Positions 31,752 to 40,774 of a stretch of 64,000 bases of DNA are shown here, in pieces (the first letter of the stretch is position 1; each line of letters starts with the position of its first letter). The notes below the pieces were generated by a model. It saw only the letters and a list, made by a program, of their open reading frames with translations. It was not told the origin of the DNA and searched no databases. The DNA comes from Pseudonocardia ammonioxydans (GTDB lineage Bacteria > Actinomycetota > Actinomycetes > Mycobacteriales > Pseudonocardiaceae): positions 1-64,000 of the forward strand of contig NZ_FOUY01000025.1 of the NCBI RefSeq assembly GCF_900115005.1, written 5' to 3'. The translations under genes and the position numbers were made by a program.

Positions 31752-33068
31752 TTGCTCACCCATGATCGTGACGAGCTCGAGCCGCCCGCGCGGGCCGCGC
31801 TCGCCCGGGTCGACGCCCTGCACACCGGCCTCACCCAGATCGCGCTGGAGGGCGGCGACCTCGACGGCATCGCGGCCGAGGTGGGGCGGGTGCTCGGCGT
31901 GGGCGTCGCCTTCACCTCCACCGACGGCCGCGAGCGGGCCTCGGCCCTGCCCGCCGACGTCCGCCGGGTGCTGGCCGAGCACGACCTCGTCGACCCGACC
32001 GGCCGGCTCCGGGTGGAGCGGATGGGCTCCGGTGGCGTCGCCGTCGCCGGCGGGGAGGCCCGCACGCTGCGGGTCGCCGCGGGCGGGCAGAACCTGGCCC
32101 GGCTGGTCTGCGTGCGCCAGGACGGGCGGCTGACCCCCGACGACGTGCACGCCCTGGAACGGGCCGCCGCGGTCGCCGCGCTGCTGATCACCCGGCAGGA
32201 GGCCGTCACCGCGGTCGAGACCAAGTACCAGGGCGACTTCCTGCGGGACCTGCTGCTGCGCCGCACCGCCGACGAGGCGTACGTGACCGAGCACGCGGAC
32301 CTGTTCGGCTGGGACCTGCGCCGGCCGATGGTCGTCGTCTCGGCCGAGCTGGACCCGCCCGACGAGCCGGTCTCCGGCGAGCAGCGGCGGACCTGGCAGA
32401 AGCGGTTCTCGGCGGCGTGGCGCCAGGTGTGCACCGGGCTGGGCGACGGCATCCCGACGGTCGACTTCTCCTCCGAGGTCGTCACGCTGCTCCCGGTCGG
32501 CAGTGGCAGTGGCAGTGGCAGTGGCAGAGGCAGAGGCGGCGGTGCCGGTGACGGGGCGGACGGCCCGGCGGGGCGGGACGTGGTGGCGCGGGCGGTCACC
32601 GCGGTGGCCGGGGACAAGGGCGGTGGCCGCCGCCCGTTCTCGGCCGGGGTGAGCCGCCCGGTCGCCGACGTGGACGCCCTCCCGGCCGCCTACGGCCAGG
32701 CGCGACGCGCGGTCGAGGTCGGCCGCCGGATCGGCGGCGGTGGCCGCACCACGTTCTTCGACCAGCTCGGCCTGCACCGGCTGATCGCGCTGATCCCGGA
32801 CCCGGCCGAGCTGACGTCGTTCGTCCGGGACGCGCTCGGCCCGCTGGCGGAGCCGACCGCGGAGGCCGCCGAGCTGCGCGAGACGCTGCAGGTGCTGCTG
32901 GACACCAACTTCAACGTCGCCGAGGCGGCCCGGGTGCAGTTCTTCCACTACAACACGATGCGCTACCGGGTCTCGAAGCTGGAGCGGCTGCTCGGGCCGC
33001 TGTCGACCGACCCGAACCTGCGCCTCGACGTCGCGGTGGCCCTGCAGGCACTCAAGATCAGCCACTGA
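31752..33068 (+). CDS. PucR family transcriptional regulator
   Basis: A 438-residue PucR/CdaR-type regulator with a central GGDEF-like segment (GVSRPVADVDALPAAYGQARRAVEVGRR) and the C-terminal PucR helix-turn-helix (LLDTNFNVAEAARVQFFHYNTMRYRVSKLERLLG). The family controls purine and ureide catabolism, which fits the genes on both sides. TTG at 31752 follows GGGAGG; the alternative ATG at 31710 lies inside a repeat likely to be an operator. A Gly-Ser linker is encoded by a hexanucleotide repeat at 32501-32542. The gene's last bases and stop are part of a perfect 35-bp tandem duplication. Confidence 0.85.
   Translation: MLTHDRDELEPPARAALARVDALHTGLTQIALEGGDLDGIAAEVGRVLGVGVAFTSTDGRERASALPADVRRVLAEHDLVDPTGRLRVERMGSGGVAVAGGEARTLRVAAGGQNLARLVCVRQDGRLTPDDVHALERAAAVAALLITRQEAVTAVETKYQGDFLRDLLLRRTADEAYVTEHADLFGWDLRRPMVVVSAELDPPDEPVSGEQRRTWQKRFSAAWRQVCTGLGDGIPTVDFSSEVVTLLPVGSGSGSGSGRGRGGGAGDGADGPAGRDVVARAVTAVAGDKGGGRRPFSAGVSRPVADVDALPAAYGQARRAVEVGRRIGGGGRTTFFDQLGLHRLIALIPDPAELTSFVRDALGPLAEPTAEAAELRETLQVLLDTNFNVAEAARVQFFHYNTMRYRVSKLERLLGPLSTDPNLRLDVAVALQALKISH
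32501..32542. repeat. Hexanucleotide microsatellite in pucR
   Basis: About four GGCAGT units followed by GGCAGA units encode a GSGSGSGSGRGRGGG linker. Slippage would keep the frame and change linker length. Confidence 0.85.
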
Positions 33069-33133
33069 GGCCCGGCGGTCGAGGGCCGAAGCACCAGCAC
33101 TGAGGCCCGGCGGTCGAGGGCCGAAGCACCAGC
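33064..33133. repeat. Perfect 35-bp tandem duplication across the pucR stop
   Basis: Two identical 35-bp copies (33064-33098 and 33099-33133) beginning ACTGAGGCCCGGCGGTCGAG; the first contains the pucR stop codon. The rest of the 268-bp gap to the permease shows no gene. Confidence 0.95.
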
Positions 33134-33336
33134 CTGCTCGCGGGCCACCTCTCCGGGACCGGGATCTGCAACCTCGTCGCAACCCATGAGGGCACGCACG
33201 CGTGTCACGGTGCTCGCGTCATCAATTCGTGCCAGCGGATCCGCCCGACGATCGGCAAGGATCGCCGTCGAGGTGCGACCTGGGTCTCATTAGCTTGAGT
33301 CGGGTTCGCGAGGCAGGGAAGCGGAGGGGACCCGAG

Positions 33337-34755
33337 ATGTCGATGTTCAGGTGGGAGGTCGTCGAGCCCGCGCCCGGCGAACCGGTCGGGCCCGCGCAGC
33401 GGCTGCCCTGGGGGAGGACCGCCGGGCTCGGCATCCAGCACGTCGTCGCGATGTTCGGGGCGACGTTCGTCTTCCCGGTGGTGATGGGGCTCGACCCGAA
33501 CCTCGCGATCCTGTTCTCCGGGCTCTGCACGGTCCTGTTCCTGCTGATCTGCAAGAACCGGGTGCCGAGCTACCTGGGCACGAGCGCCGCGTTCGTCGGC
33601 AGCGTGGCCGCGATCCGCGCGATGGGCGGCGACTCCGCCGACGTCACCGGCGCGATCCTGGTGGCCGGGCTGGTGCTGCTCGCGGTCGGGGTGTTCGTGC
33701 ACTTCGCCGGGCCGCGCCTGGTGCACGCGGTGTTCCCGCCCGCGGTGACCGGCGCCGTCGTCATGCTGATCGGGTTCAACCTCGCCCCGGTCGTCGCCTC
33801 GGAGTACTGGCCGATCGACCAGTGGACCGGGCTGCTGACCGCGACGTTCCTGGTCTGCGCCGCGGTGCTGTTCCGCGGGTTCTGGGGCCGGATCGCGGTG
33901 TTCCTCGCGCTCGTGTTCGGGTTCGTGCTCTCCTACCTGCTCGACCTGCTGTTCGGCCCGATCACCTCGTGCGGCGGCGCCGACTGCACCCCGGAGCCGC
34001 ACCTGCGCGTCGCGTTCGACGGGATCGGCGAGGCCGCCTGGTTCGGCCTGCCCAGCGGCACCCTCGACGACGGCGTGGCCGCCGTGCACGGCCCGAACTT
34101 CTCGCTGGTGTTCGTGCTGCTCGTGCTGCCCGGCGTGATCGCGCTCATCGCGGAGAACCTGGGCCACGTCAAGGCGGTCGCCGAGATGACCGGCGACGAC
34201 CTCGACCCGTACATGGGCCGCGCGCTCGGCGCCGACGGCGCCGCCACCGCCCTGGCCAGCCTGTTCGGCGGATCCCCGACGACCACCTACGCGGAGAACA
34301 TCGGCGTCATGGGGGCGACCCGGGTGTACTCCACCGCCGCGTACTACGTGGCGGCCGGTGTCGCGATCGTGCTGGGGCTCTGCCCGAAGTTCGGGGTGCT
34401 GATCGCCGCCATCCCGGGCGGTGTGCTCGGCGGGATCACCCTGGTGCTGTACGGGATGATCGCCCTGGTCGGGGCGAAGATCTGGGTGGAGAACGGCGTC
34501 GACTTCGGCGAGCCGCGCAACATCGTCGGGCTCGCGGCGGGCCTGGTCGCCGGCATCGGCGGCGTGGCCCTGGACCTCGGCGGCGGCTTCGAGCTCGGCG
34601 GGATCGCGCTGGGCACGATCCTGGTCGTCGTCTACTTCCACGCGGTCGCGCTGCGCGACCGCCGCACCGGCCCCGGTGTCGCGCACGGCAGCGATGAGGA
34701 CCGGATCGATGAGGACAGGATCGATGAGGACAGGGAGGCGAAGGAGGTTCCGTGA
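33337..34755 (+). CDS. NCS2 nucleobase permease (UraA/uracil type)
   Basis: A 472-residue transporter with about 14 helices of the NCS2 family. TM1 has the family QHVVAMFGATFVFP; TM8 has AENLGHV and TM10 has GGSPTTTYAENIGVMGATRVYST, which carry the two glutamates of the UraA uracil site. The sequence is closer to uracil than to xanthine permeases as I remember them. ATG at 33337 follows GGGGACCCGAG. A C-terminal DEDRI repeat comes from 15-bp direct repeats. The stop overlaps the next gene (GTGA), so uptake and oxidation of the nucleobase are probably co-expressed. Confidence 0.9.
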   Translation: MSMFRWEVVEPAPGEPVGPAQRLPWGRTAGLGIQHVVAMFGATFVFPVVMGLDPNLAILFSGLCTVLFLLICKNRVPSYLGTSAAFVGSVAAIRAMGGDSADVTGAILVAGLVLLAVGVFVHFAGPRLVHAVFPPAVTGAVVMLIGFNLAPVVASEYWPIDQWTGLLTATFLVCAAVLFRGFWGRIAVFLALVFGFVLSYLLDLLFGPITSCGGADCTPEPHLRVAFDGIGEAAWFGLPSGTLDDGVAAVHGPNFSLVFVLLVLPGVIALIAENLGHVKAVAEMTGDDLDPYMGRALGADGAATALASLFGGSPTTTYAENIGVMGATRVYSTAAYYVAAGVAIVLGLCPKFGVLIAAIPGGVLGGITLVLYGMIALVGAKIWVENGVDFGEPRNIVGLAAGLVAGIGGVALDLGGGFELGGIALGTILVVVYFHAVALRDRRTGPGVAHGSDEDRIDEDRIDEDREAKEVP

Positions 34756-35576
34756 AGCCCGCTCCGTTCGACTACGTCCGGCCCGACCGGCTGGCCGACG
34801 CCGTCGCCGCGCTCGCCACCCCGGAGAGCAAGGTGCTGGCGGGGGGCCAGAGCCTGATCCCGCTGCTGTCGATGCGCCTCGCCGCACCGTCGGTGCTCGT
34901 CGACATCAACGGGCTGCCCGGCCTCGACGCGATCACGGTCACCGGCGACGGGGTGCGGGTGGGTGCGCTGGCCCGGCACACCGCGATGCTGGAGTCGGCG
35001 GAGGTCGCCCGGGTGCAGCCGCTGGTGCCGATGGCACTGGCACACGTCGCGCACGCCACGATCCGTAATCGGGGCACGACGGTCGGGTCGCTGGTGCACG
35101 CCGACGCCGCCGCCGAGATGCCGGTGGTACTGGCTCTGCTGGGTGGGTCGCTGGACGTCGAGGGGTCGTCCGGACGACGCACGATCGGCGCGGCGGAGCT
35201 GTTCACCGGGCCGATGGAGTCGGCGGTGGGGCCGGACGAGGTCGCCGTGTCGGCGTTCTTCCCCGCGCTGCGGCCCGGCGCCGGCGTGGCGTTCGACGAG
35301 ATCGCCCGCCGGCACGGCGACTACGCCCTGGTCGGGGCGGCGGCGCTGGTCGAGGGGGAGCGGGTCCGGGTCGGCTACCTGTCGGTCAGCGACGTGCCGA
35401 CCGTCGTCGACCTGACCGGGGTGGCCCCGGACGACCGGGCGGACGCGGCCCTGGAGCGGCTCGACCCGGCCGGGGACATCCACGCCACGGCCGCCTACCG
35501 GCGCACGCTGGTGCGGGTGCTGACCGACCGGGTCGTGACGGCGGCGATCGACGATGCGAGGGGAGCGGGCCGGTGA
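34752..35576 (+). CDS. Molybdenum hydroxylase FAD subunit (CoxM/XdhB type)
   Basis: A 274-residue FAD-binding subunit of a molybdenum hydroxylase. The FAD motifs AGGQSLIPLLSMRL (residues about 32-45) and TTVGSLVHADAAAEMPVVL (about 112-130) are typical. GTG at 34752 has AAGGAGG just upstream and overlaps the permease stop. With the next two genes it makes the standard medium-small-large heterotrimer. Context suggests the substrate is a pyrimidine such as uracil or thymine. Confidence 0.93.
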   Translation: MKPAPFDYVRPDRLADAVAALATPESKVLAGGQSLIPLLSMRLAAPSVLVDINGLPGLDAITVTGDGVRVGALARHTAMLESAEVARVQPLVPMALAHVAHATIRNRGTTVGSLVHADAAAEMPVVLALLGGSLDVEGSSGRRTIGAAELFTGPMESAVGPDEVAVSAFFPALRPGAGVAFDEIARRHGDYALVGAAALVEGERVRVGYLSVSDVPTVVDLTGVAPDDRADAALERLDPAGDIHATAAYRRTLVRVLTDRVVTAAIDDARGAGR

Positions 35577-36193
35577 GCGAGACGCTGCACGAGATCCGGC
35601 TGCGGGTGAACGGGATCGAGCACGAGCTGCGGGTGCCCGCCCGGCGGCTGCTGTCCGACGCGCTGCGCGGTGAGCTGGGGATGACCGGGACGCACGTCGG
35701 CTGCGAGCACGGGGTGTGCGGGGCGTGCACGATCCTGGTCGACGGCGAGCCGGGCCGGTCCTGCCTGATGCTGGCCGTGGCCGCCCAGGACCACGAGATC
35801 ACCACGGTCGAGGGGCTGGCCGAGCCGGACGGGACGCTCTCGCCGGTGCAGCAGGCCTTCGCCGAGTGCCACGGGCTGCAGTGCGGGTTCTGCACCCCCG
35901 GCTTCCTCACCACGGTCACCGCGGGGCTGCGCCGCGACCCGTGCCCCACGCACGAGCGGGCCCGGGACATGATCGCCGGGAACCTGTGCCGGTGCACGGG
36001 CTACCAGAACATCGTCCGGGCGGTGGAGCGAGCAGCGACCATCGGCACGGAGCGGGCCGCAACCCTCACTACCGAGCGAGCAGCGACCGTCGGCACGGAG
36101 CGGAACGCGACCATCGATACCGAGCGAGCAGCGACCATCAGTACCGAGCGAGCAGCCGCCCTGGCCGACCGGGGGAGCGGGGTCTCGTCGTGA
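35573..36193 (+). CDS. Molybdenum hydroxylase [2Fe-2S] subunit (CoxS type) with repeat tail
   Basis: A 206-residue iron-sulfur subunit. The plant-type cluster motif CEHGVCGACTILVDG...C and the C-terminal cluster pair CGFCTPG...CRCTGYQN are intact, which carry electrons from the Mo site to FAD. The normal protein ends near GYQNIVRAVERA; here six 8-residue repeats (ERAATIGT and variants, DNA 36026-36169) and a short tail follow, adding about 55 residues that have no known role. The stop overlaps the next gene by 4 bp. Confidence 0.93.
   Translation: MSETLHEIRLRVNGIEHELRVPARRLLSDALRGELGMTGTHVGCEHGVCGACTILVDGEPGRSCLMLAVAAQDHEITTVEGLAEPDGTLSPVQQAFAECHGLQCGFCTPGFLTTVTAGLRRDPCPTHERARDMIAGNLCRCTGYQNIVRAVERAATIGTERAATLTTERAATVGTERNATIDTERAATISTERAAALADRGSGVSS
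36026..36169. repeat. 24-bp tandem repeat x6 at the 3' end of the 2Fe-2S subunit gene
   Basis: Six 24-bp units, each starting GAGCG, at 36026, 36050, 36074, 36098, 36122 and 36146; alternate units are more alike (48-bp higher order). They encode ERAAT(I/L/V)xT. Confidence 0.92.
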
Positions 36194-38568
36194 CGACCAA
36201 GCTGATGGGGCAGCCCGTCCAGCGGGTCGAGGACCAGCGGTTCCTGCGCGGTGGCGGCCGCTACCTCGACGACGTCGCGGCCGGCCCGGGCACCCTGCAC
36301 GCCGCGGTGCTCCGCTCCCCGCACGCGCACGCCCGGGTCGTCGACATCGACGTGTCCGGGGTGCTCGACGTCCCGGGGGTACACGCCGTCTACACCTACG
36401 ACGACCTGACCGGCCCGATGGCCGAGCCGCTGCCGGTGCTCATCCCGCACCCCGCGCTCACCCACGGCCGCACCCAGTACGTGCTCGCCCGCGACGAGGT
36501 GAACCACGTCGGCGAGGCGATCGCGATCGTCGTCGCCGAGGACCGCTACCTGGCCGAGGACGCCGTCGACCGGATCGTCGTCGACTACGAGGTGCTGCCC
36601 GCCGTGGTCGGGATCGACGCCGCCCGCGCCGCGGAGTGCCTGGTGCACGAGGACGTGCCCGGCAACGTCGGCGCCCGCCTGGAGCAGACCGTCGGCGACG
36701 CGACCGCCGCGATCGCCGCGGCCCCGCACCGCCTCGAGCTGGACCTGGAGATCGAGCGCAGCGCCTGTATGCCGCTGGAGGGGCGCGGCACGGTGGCCCG
36801 CTGGGACCCCGACGCCGGCCGGCTCGTGCTGTGGACCTCCACGCAGAGCTCCACCGGCGTCCGCGCCGCCGTCGCCGCGAAGCTCGGCCTGGACATCGGC
36901 CACGTCGACGTGATCACCCCGGACGTCGGCGGCGGGTTCGGTGTGAAGATCGTGCACCCGTGGCCGGAGGAGCTGCTGGTCCCGATGGCCGCCCGGGCGC
37001 TGGGCCGGCCGGTGAAGTTCGTCGAGGACCGGCGTGAGCACTTCGTCTCCTCGGCGCACGAGCGCGGCCAGGTCCAGCACGTCGAGGTGGGGTTCGACGA
37101 CGACGGCCGGCTGCTCGGGCTCGACGTCGAGTTCTGGCACGACCACGGCGCCTACACCCCGTACGGGCTGATCGTCCCGATCATCACCTCGACCCAGCTG
37201 CTCGGCCCGTACAAGCCGGGCGCCTACCGCGTGGTGTTCGAGTCGCTGTTCACCAACACGGTGATCGTCACCCCGTACCGCGGCGCCGGGCGTCCGCAGG
37301 GCTGCTTCGCGATGGAACGCACGATGGACGCGATCGCGGAGTACCTGGGCCGGGACCGGGCCGAGGTGCGCGCGGCCAACTTCATCGCGCCGCACGAGTT
37401 CCCCTACGACCACGGGCTGATCTTCCAGGACGGCCGCGCGCTCGAGTACGACTCGGGGGACTACCCGGCGTCGCTGGAGAAGCTGCGCAAGCTGATCGGC
37501 TGGGACGAGTTCGCGGCGTTCCGCCGGGAGTGCGCGGCGCAGGGCCGCACCGTGGGGATCGGGCTGGCCTGCTACGTCGAGGGCACCGGCGTCGGCCCGT
37601 ACGAGGGCGCGCACGTGCACGTCGAGACCACCGGCAAGGTCAAGGTCGCGACCGGGCTGACCACCCAGGGGCAGGGCCACGAGACGGCGTTCGCCCAGAT
37701 CGTCGCGGACGAGCTGGGCGTGCCGTTCGCCGACGTCGAGGTGGTCACCGGCGACACCCGCCGGATGCCGTACGCGGTGGGGACGTTCGCGTCCCGGGCC
37801 GCGGTGATGAGCGGGTCGGCGATCGTCAAGGCGGCCCGGCGGACGAAGGAGAAGGCGCTGCGCCTGGCCGCGGAGGCGCTGGAGGCCTCGGTCGAGGACC
37901 TGGAGATCGTCGAGGGCGTGGTGGGTGTGCGCGGCACGGACCGGTCGGTCCCGCTCGGGACGCTGTCGGTGCTGTCCAACCCGCTGCGCTACGCCTTCGA
38001 CGAGGCCTCGAAGGCCGCGACCCAGTTCTCGGTCGGCGACAGCGAGGCACCCCCGGTCGCCGAGGGCGAGGAGCCCGGGCTGGAGGGCAAGGACTTCTAC
38101 AGCCCGGTGCACGCCACGTTCGCCTCCGGCATGCACGCGGCGATCGTCGAGACCGACCCGGCCACCGCCGAGATCCGGATCCTGCGCTACGCCGTCGTGC
38201 ACGACTGCGGGCACCTGATCAACCCGATGGTCGTGGAGGGACAGATCCACGGCGGGGTGGCGCAGGGCATCGGCGGTGCGCTGTACGAGCGGATGGCCTA
38301 CGACGAGGGCGGCCAGCTGCTCAACGCGTCCTTCATGGACTTCCTGATGCCCTACGTCACCGAGATCCCGGACGGCATCGAGATCGACCACCTGGAGACC
38401 CCGTCCCCGCTGAACCCGCTCGGGATCAAGGGGGCCGGCGAGGCGGGGGTCATCCCGGTCTCCGCGGTGATCGCCGCGGCCGTCGAGGACGCCGAGGGCA
38501 TCCCGATCCGGGCGATGCCGATCTCACCGTCCGACCTTCACACCCTGCGGGAGGACCACCGCTCATGA
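36190..38568 (+). CDS. Molybdenum hydroxylase large subunit (xanthine dehydrogenase family)
   Basis: A 792-residue molybdopterin-binding subunit. Family landmarks: QRVEDQRFLRGGGRYLDD, TPDVGGGFGVKI, TPYRGAGRPQ, TTQGQGHETAFAQ and the catalytic Glu in KGAGEAGVIP. The CO dehydrogenase active-site loop with its special Cys (AYRCSF) is absent (PYRGAG), so it is not a CO dehydrogenase but a hydroxylase of an N-heterocycle or aldehyde. With uracil permease, barbiturase and amidase nearby, uracil/thymine dehydrogenase (uracil to barbiturate) is the best guess. GTG at 36190 overlaps the previous stop. No XdhC/CoxDEF-type maturation gene is in the window. Confidence 0.92.
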   Translation: MTTKLMGQPVQRVEDQRFLRGGGRYLDDVAAGPGTLHAAVLRSPHAHARVVDIDVSGVLDVPGVHAVYTYDDLTGPMAEPLPVLIPHPALTHGRTQYVLARDEVNHVGEAIAIVVAEDRYLAEDAVDRIVVDYEVLPAVVGIDAARAAECLVHEDVPGNVGARLEQTVGDATAAIAAAPHRLELDLEIERSACMPLEGRGTVARWDPDAGRLVLWTSTQSSTGVRAAVAAKLGLDIGHVDVITPDVGGGFGVKIVHPWPEELLVPMAARALGRPVKFVEDRREHFVSSAHERGQVQHVEVGFDDDGRLLGLDVEFWHDHGAYTPYGLIVPIITSTQLLGPYKPGAYRVVFESLFTNTVIVTPYRGAGRPQGCFAMERTMDAIAEYLGRDRAEVRAANFIAPHEFPYDHGLIFQDGRALEYDSGDYPASLEKLRKLIGWDEFAAFRRECAAQGRTVGIGLACYVEGTGVGPYEGAHVHVETTGKVKVATGLTTQGQGHETAFAQIVADELGVPFADVEVVTGDTRRMPYAVGTFASRAAVMSGSAIVKAARRTKEKALRLAAEALEASVEDLEIVEGVVGVRGTDRSVPLGTLSVLSNPLRYAFDEASKAATQFSVGDSEAPPVAEGEEPGLEGKDFYSPVHATFASGMHAAIVETDPATAEIRILRYAVVHDCGHLINPMVVEGQIHGGVAQGIGGALYERMAYDEGGQLLNASFMDFLMPYVTEIPDGIEIDHLETPSPLNPLGIKGAGEAGVIPVSAVIAAAVEDAEGIPIRAMPISPSDLHTLREDHRS

Positions 38569-39287
38569 AGATCAGCGGGAGCAACGTCGTGGCGCACCCG
38601 GTCGAGCACGTCTGGGACGCCCTGCTCGACCCGCGCGTGCTGGTGTCGAGCATCCCCGGCTGCGAGAAGCTGGAGGCCGTCGGCGACCACGAGTACGCCA
38701 TGACCGTCACCGCGGGCGTGGCCGCCGTGAAGGGCACCTACGCCGGGCGTTGCGCGCTCTCGGACCTGAAGCCGCACGAGTCGCTGGTGATGACGCTGAC
38801 CGGTGCGGGCGGGCCGGGGACGATCGACGCGGTCGTCGACGTCGGGTTCGACGACCTCGGCGCCGACGGCACCCGGATCTCCTACGCCGCCGACGCCACC
38901 GTCGGCGGGATGGTCGGCGGGGTCGGGCAGCGGATGCTCGCGAGCGTGTCCAAGCGGATGGCGGCGGAGTTCTTCGGCAACGTCGGCTCGGCGATCACCG
39001 TCCCGGCGTCGGTGCCGATCGACGGGGCCGAGCCGGCGTCCGCCGACGGCACCGGCGCCGCCACCGCCCCGACCGATTCCCCCACCGCCGCCCCGGCCCT
39101 GGTCGGCGGCCCCGGCTACACCGCGCCGACCGCGCGGCCCGGGGTCTACACGGCCTCCGGTCCCGCGCCCGGCACGGTCCCCGGCTCCCCGTCCGGCACC
39201 GACGAGCTCACCCGCGGCATCGGGATCGGTGCCGCGGTGGCCCTGCTCGGGGTGCTGGTCGGCGCCGCGCTGGGGCGGCGCCGGTGA
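38565..39287 (+). CDS. CoxG-like SRPBCC protein with C-terminal membrane anchor
   Basis: A 240-residue protein with an SRPBCC/CoxG domain (residues 1-150; HPVEHVWDALLDPRVLVSSIPGCEKLE, AVKGTYAGR, GTRISYAADATVGGMVGGVGQRML), a Pro/Thr/Ala-rich linker and a final helix GIGIGAAVALLGVLVGAALGRRR. CoxG recruits CO dehydrogenase to the membrane in Oligotropha; the same role for this hydroxylase, linking it to a membrane electron acceptor, is likely. ATG at 38565 overlaps the large subunit stop. Confidence 0.9.
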   Translation: MKISGSNVVAHPVEHVWDALLDPRVLVSSIPGCEKLEAVGDHEYAMTVTAGVAAVKGTYAGRCALSDLKPHESLVMTLTGAGGPGTIDAVVDVGFDDLGADGTRISYAADATVGGMVGGVGQRMLASVSKRMAAEFFGNVGSAITVPASVPIDGAEPASADGTGAATAPTDSPTAAPALVGGPGYTAPTARPGVYTASGPAPGTVPGSPSGTDELTRGIGIGAAVALLGVLVGAALGRRR

Positions 39288-40687
39288 CGGGCGCCCTGTC
39301 GGTCGATTCCACGGCCCGGACCCAGGCCGCGGCGCTGCGGGCCAAGGACATCTCGGCACGCGAGCTGCTGGAGCTGCACCTCGACCGGATCGCCGAGCGG
39401 AACCCGCAGCTGAACGCGGTCGTCTCGCTGGACCCGGAGCGGGCCCGCGCCGCGGCGGCCGCCGCCGACGACCAGCTGGTGTCCGGTGGGGAGATCGGGC
39501 CGCTGCACGGGCTGCCGTTCGCGTTCAAGGACACCCACGCCGCCGCCGGCTGGCGCACCACCTACGGCTCCCCGCTGTACGCCGAGCACGTCCCGGACGC
39601 CGACGAACTGGTCGTCGAGCGGATACGGCGGGCCGGTGCGGTGCCGATCGGCAAGACCAACGTCCCGGAGTTCGCGGCCGGCTCGCACACGTTCAACCGG
39701 GTCTTCGGCACCACGCTCAACCCGCACGACCCGTCCCGCTCGGCCGGGGGCTCGTCCGGTGGCGCCGCGTGCGCGCTGGCGTCCGGGATGGTGCCGCTGG
39801 CCGAGGGCTCGGACATGGGCGGCTCGCTGCGCAACCCGGCGTCGTTCTGCGGGGTGGTCGGGCTGCGGCCGTCGTGGGGGCGGGTGCCGGAGTGGCCGCA
39901 GGCCAACATGTGGGAGACCACCAGCACCGGCGGCCCGATGGCGCGCACCGTCGGCGACCTGGCGCTGCTGCTGTCGGTGCTGGCCGGGCCGGACCCGCGG
40001 GCCCCGCACGCGCTCGGCGACGCGGGGGCGGCGTTCGCGCCGCCGCTCGCGGCCACGGCGGTGCGCGGGCTGCGGGTGGCGCTGTCGGCGGACCTCGGCG
40101 GCGCGTTCGCGGTGGACGCCGACGTGCGGGCGGTCGTCGAGGCGGCCGGGACCGCGCTGGCCGGCGCCGGGGCGGTGGTCACCGGTGCCGTCCCCGACCT
40201 GAGCGGTGCCGACGCGTGCTTCCGCACCCTGCGGGCCTGGCACTTCCAGGCGCGCTTCGGCGCGCTGCTCGCCGAGCACCCGGACGGGTTCAAGGCCTCG
40301 CTCGCCGAGAACATCCGGGCCGGTGAGTCGCTGACCGGTGCCGACGTGGCGCTCGCCTACCAGCGGCGGACGGCGCTGGCCCAGCGGATGCGGGAGTTCT
40401 TCACCGACCACGACGTGCTCGTGCTGCCCGTGTCGCAGGTGCCGCCCTTCCCGGCGGACCAGGAGTTCCCCACGAGCATCGACGGCCGCCCGATGGAGTC
40501 CTACCTGGACTGGATGAGGTCGGCGTACCTGATCACCGTGACCGGCTGCCCGGCGATCTCGGTGCCGTTCGGGACCACGCCGGACGGGCTCCCGGTGGGC
40601 GTCCAGGTCGTCGCCCGGCACGGCGGGGACCGGTTCCTGCTGGAGGTCGCCACGGCGATCGAGGCACTGGCGAGTTCTGCCAACTGA
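39284..40687 (+). CDS. Amidase signature family hydrolase
   Basis: A 467-residue amidase signature enzyme. The Ser-Ser-Lys triad is visible: Lys in GLPFAFKDTH, cis-Ser in GGSSGGAACAL and the nucleophile Ser in GSDMGGSLRNPASFCGVVGLRPS. GTG at 39284 overlaps the CoxG stop, so it belongs to the hydroxylase operon. In a pyrimidine pathway it would fit a ureidomalonase (ureidomalonate to malonate plus urea) or a malonamate amidase acting after carbamoyl removal. Substrate cannot be fixed from sequence. Confidence 0.9.
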   Translation: MTGALSVDSTARTQAAALRAKDISARELLELHLDRIAERNPQLNAVVSLDPERARAAAAAADDQLVSGGEIGPLHGLPFAFKDTHAAAGWRTTYGSPLYAEHVPDADELVVERIRRAGAVPIGKTNVPEFAAGSHTFNRVFGTTLNPHDPSRSAGGSSGGAACALASGMVPLAEGSDMGGSLRNPASFCGVVGLRPSWGRVPEWPQANMWETTSTGGPMARTVGDLALLLSVLAGPDPRAPHALGDAGAAFAPPLAATAVRGLRVALSADLGGAFAVDADVRAVVEAAGTALAGAGAVVTGAVPDLSGADACFRTLRAWHFQARFGALLAEHPDGFKASLAENIRAGESLTGADVALAYQRRTALAQRMREFFTDHDVLVLPVSQVPPFPADQEFPTSIDGRPMESYLDWMRSAYLITVTGCPAISVPFGTTPDGLPVGVQVVARHGGDRFLLEVATAIEALASSAN

Positions 40688-40774
40688 GCCGAGTTCCATC
40701 GGCATGAGTTGACATGTCCTGTGGGTGGGTGTGCCGGTTCAATCGGTTCCGGCCCCACACGCAGGAGGACATCG

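Noticed and set aside
36190..38568. CO dehydrogenase large subunit (CoxL)
   Set aside because: The active-site loop with the special Cys is missing (PYRGAG), so CO oxidation is unlikely despite CoxG, CoxM and CoxS-like neighbours.
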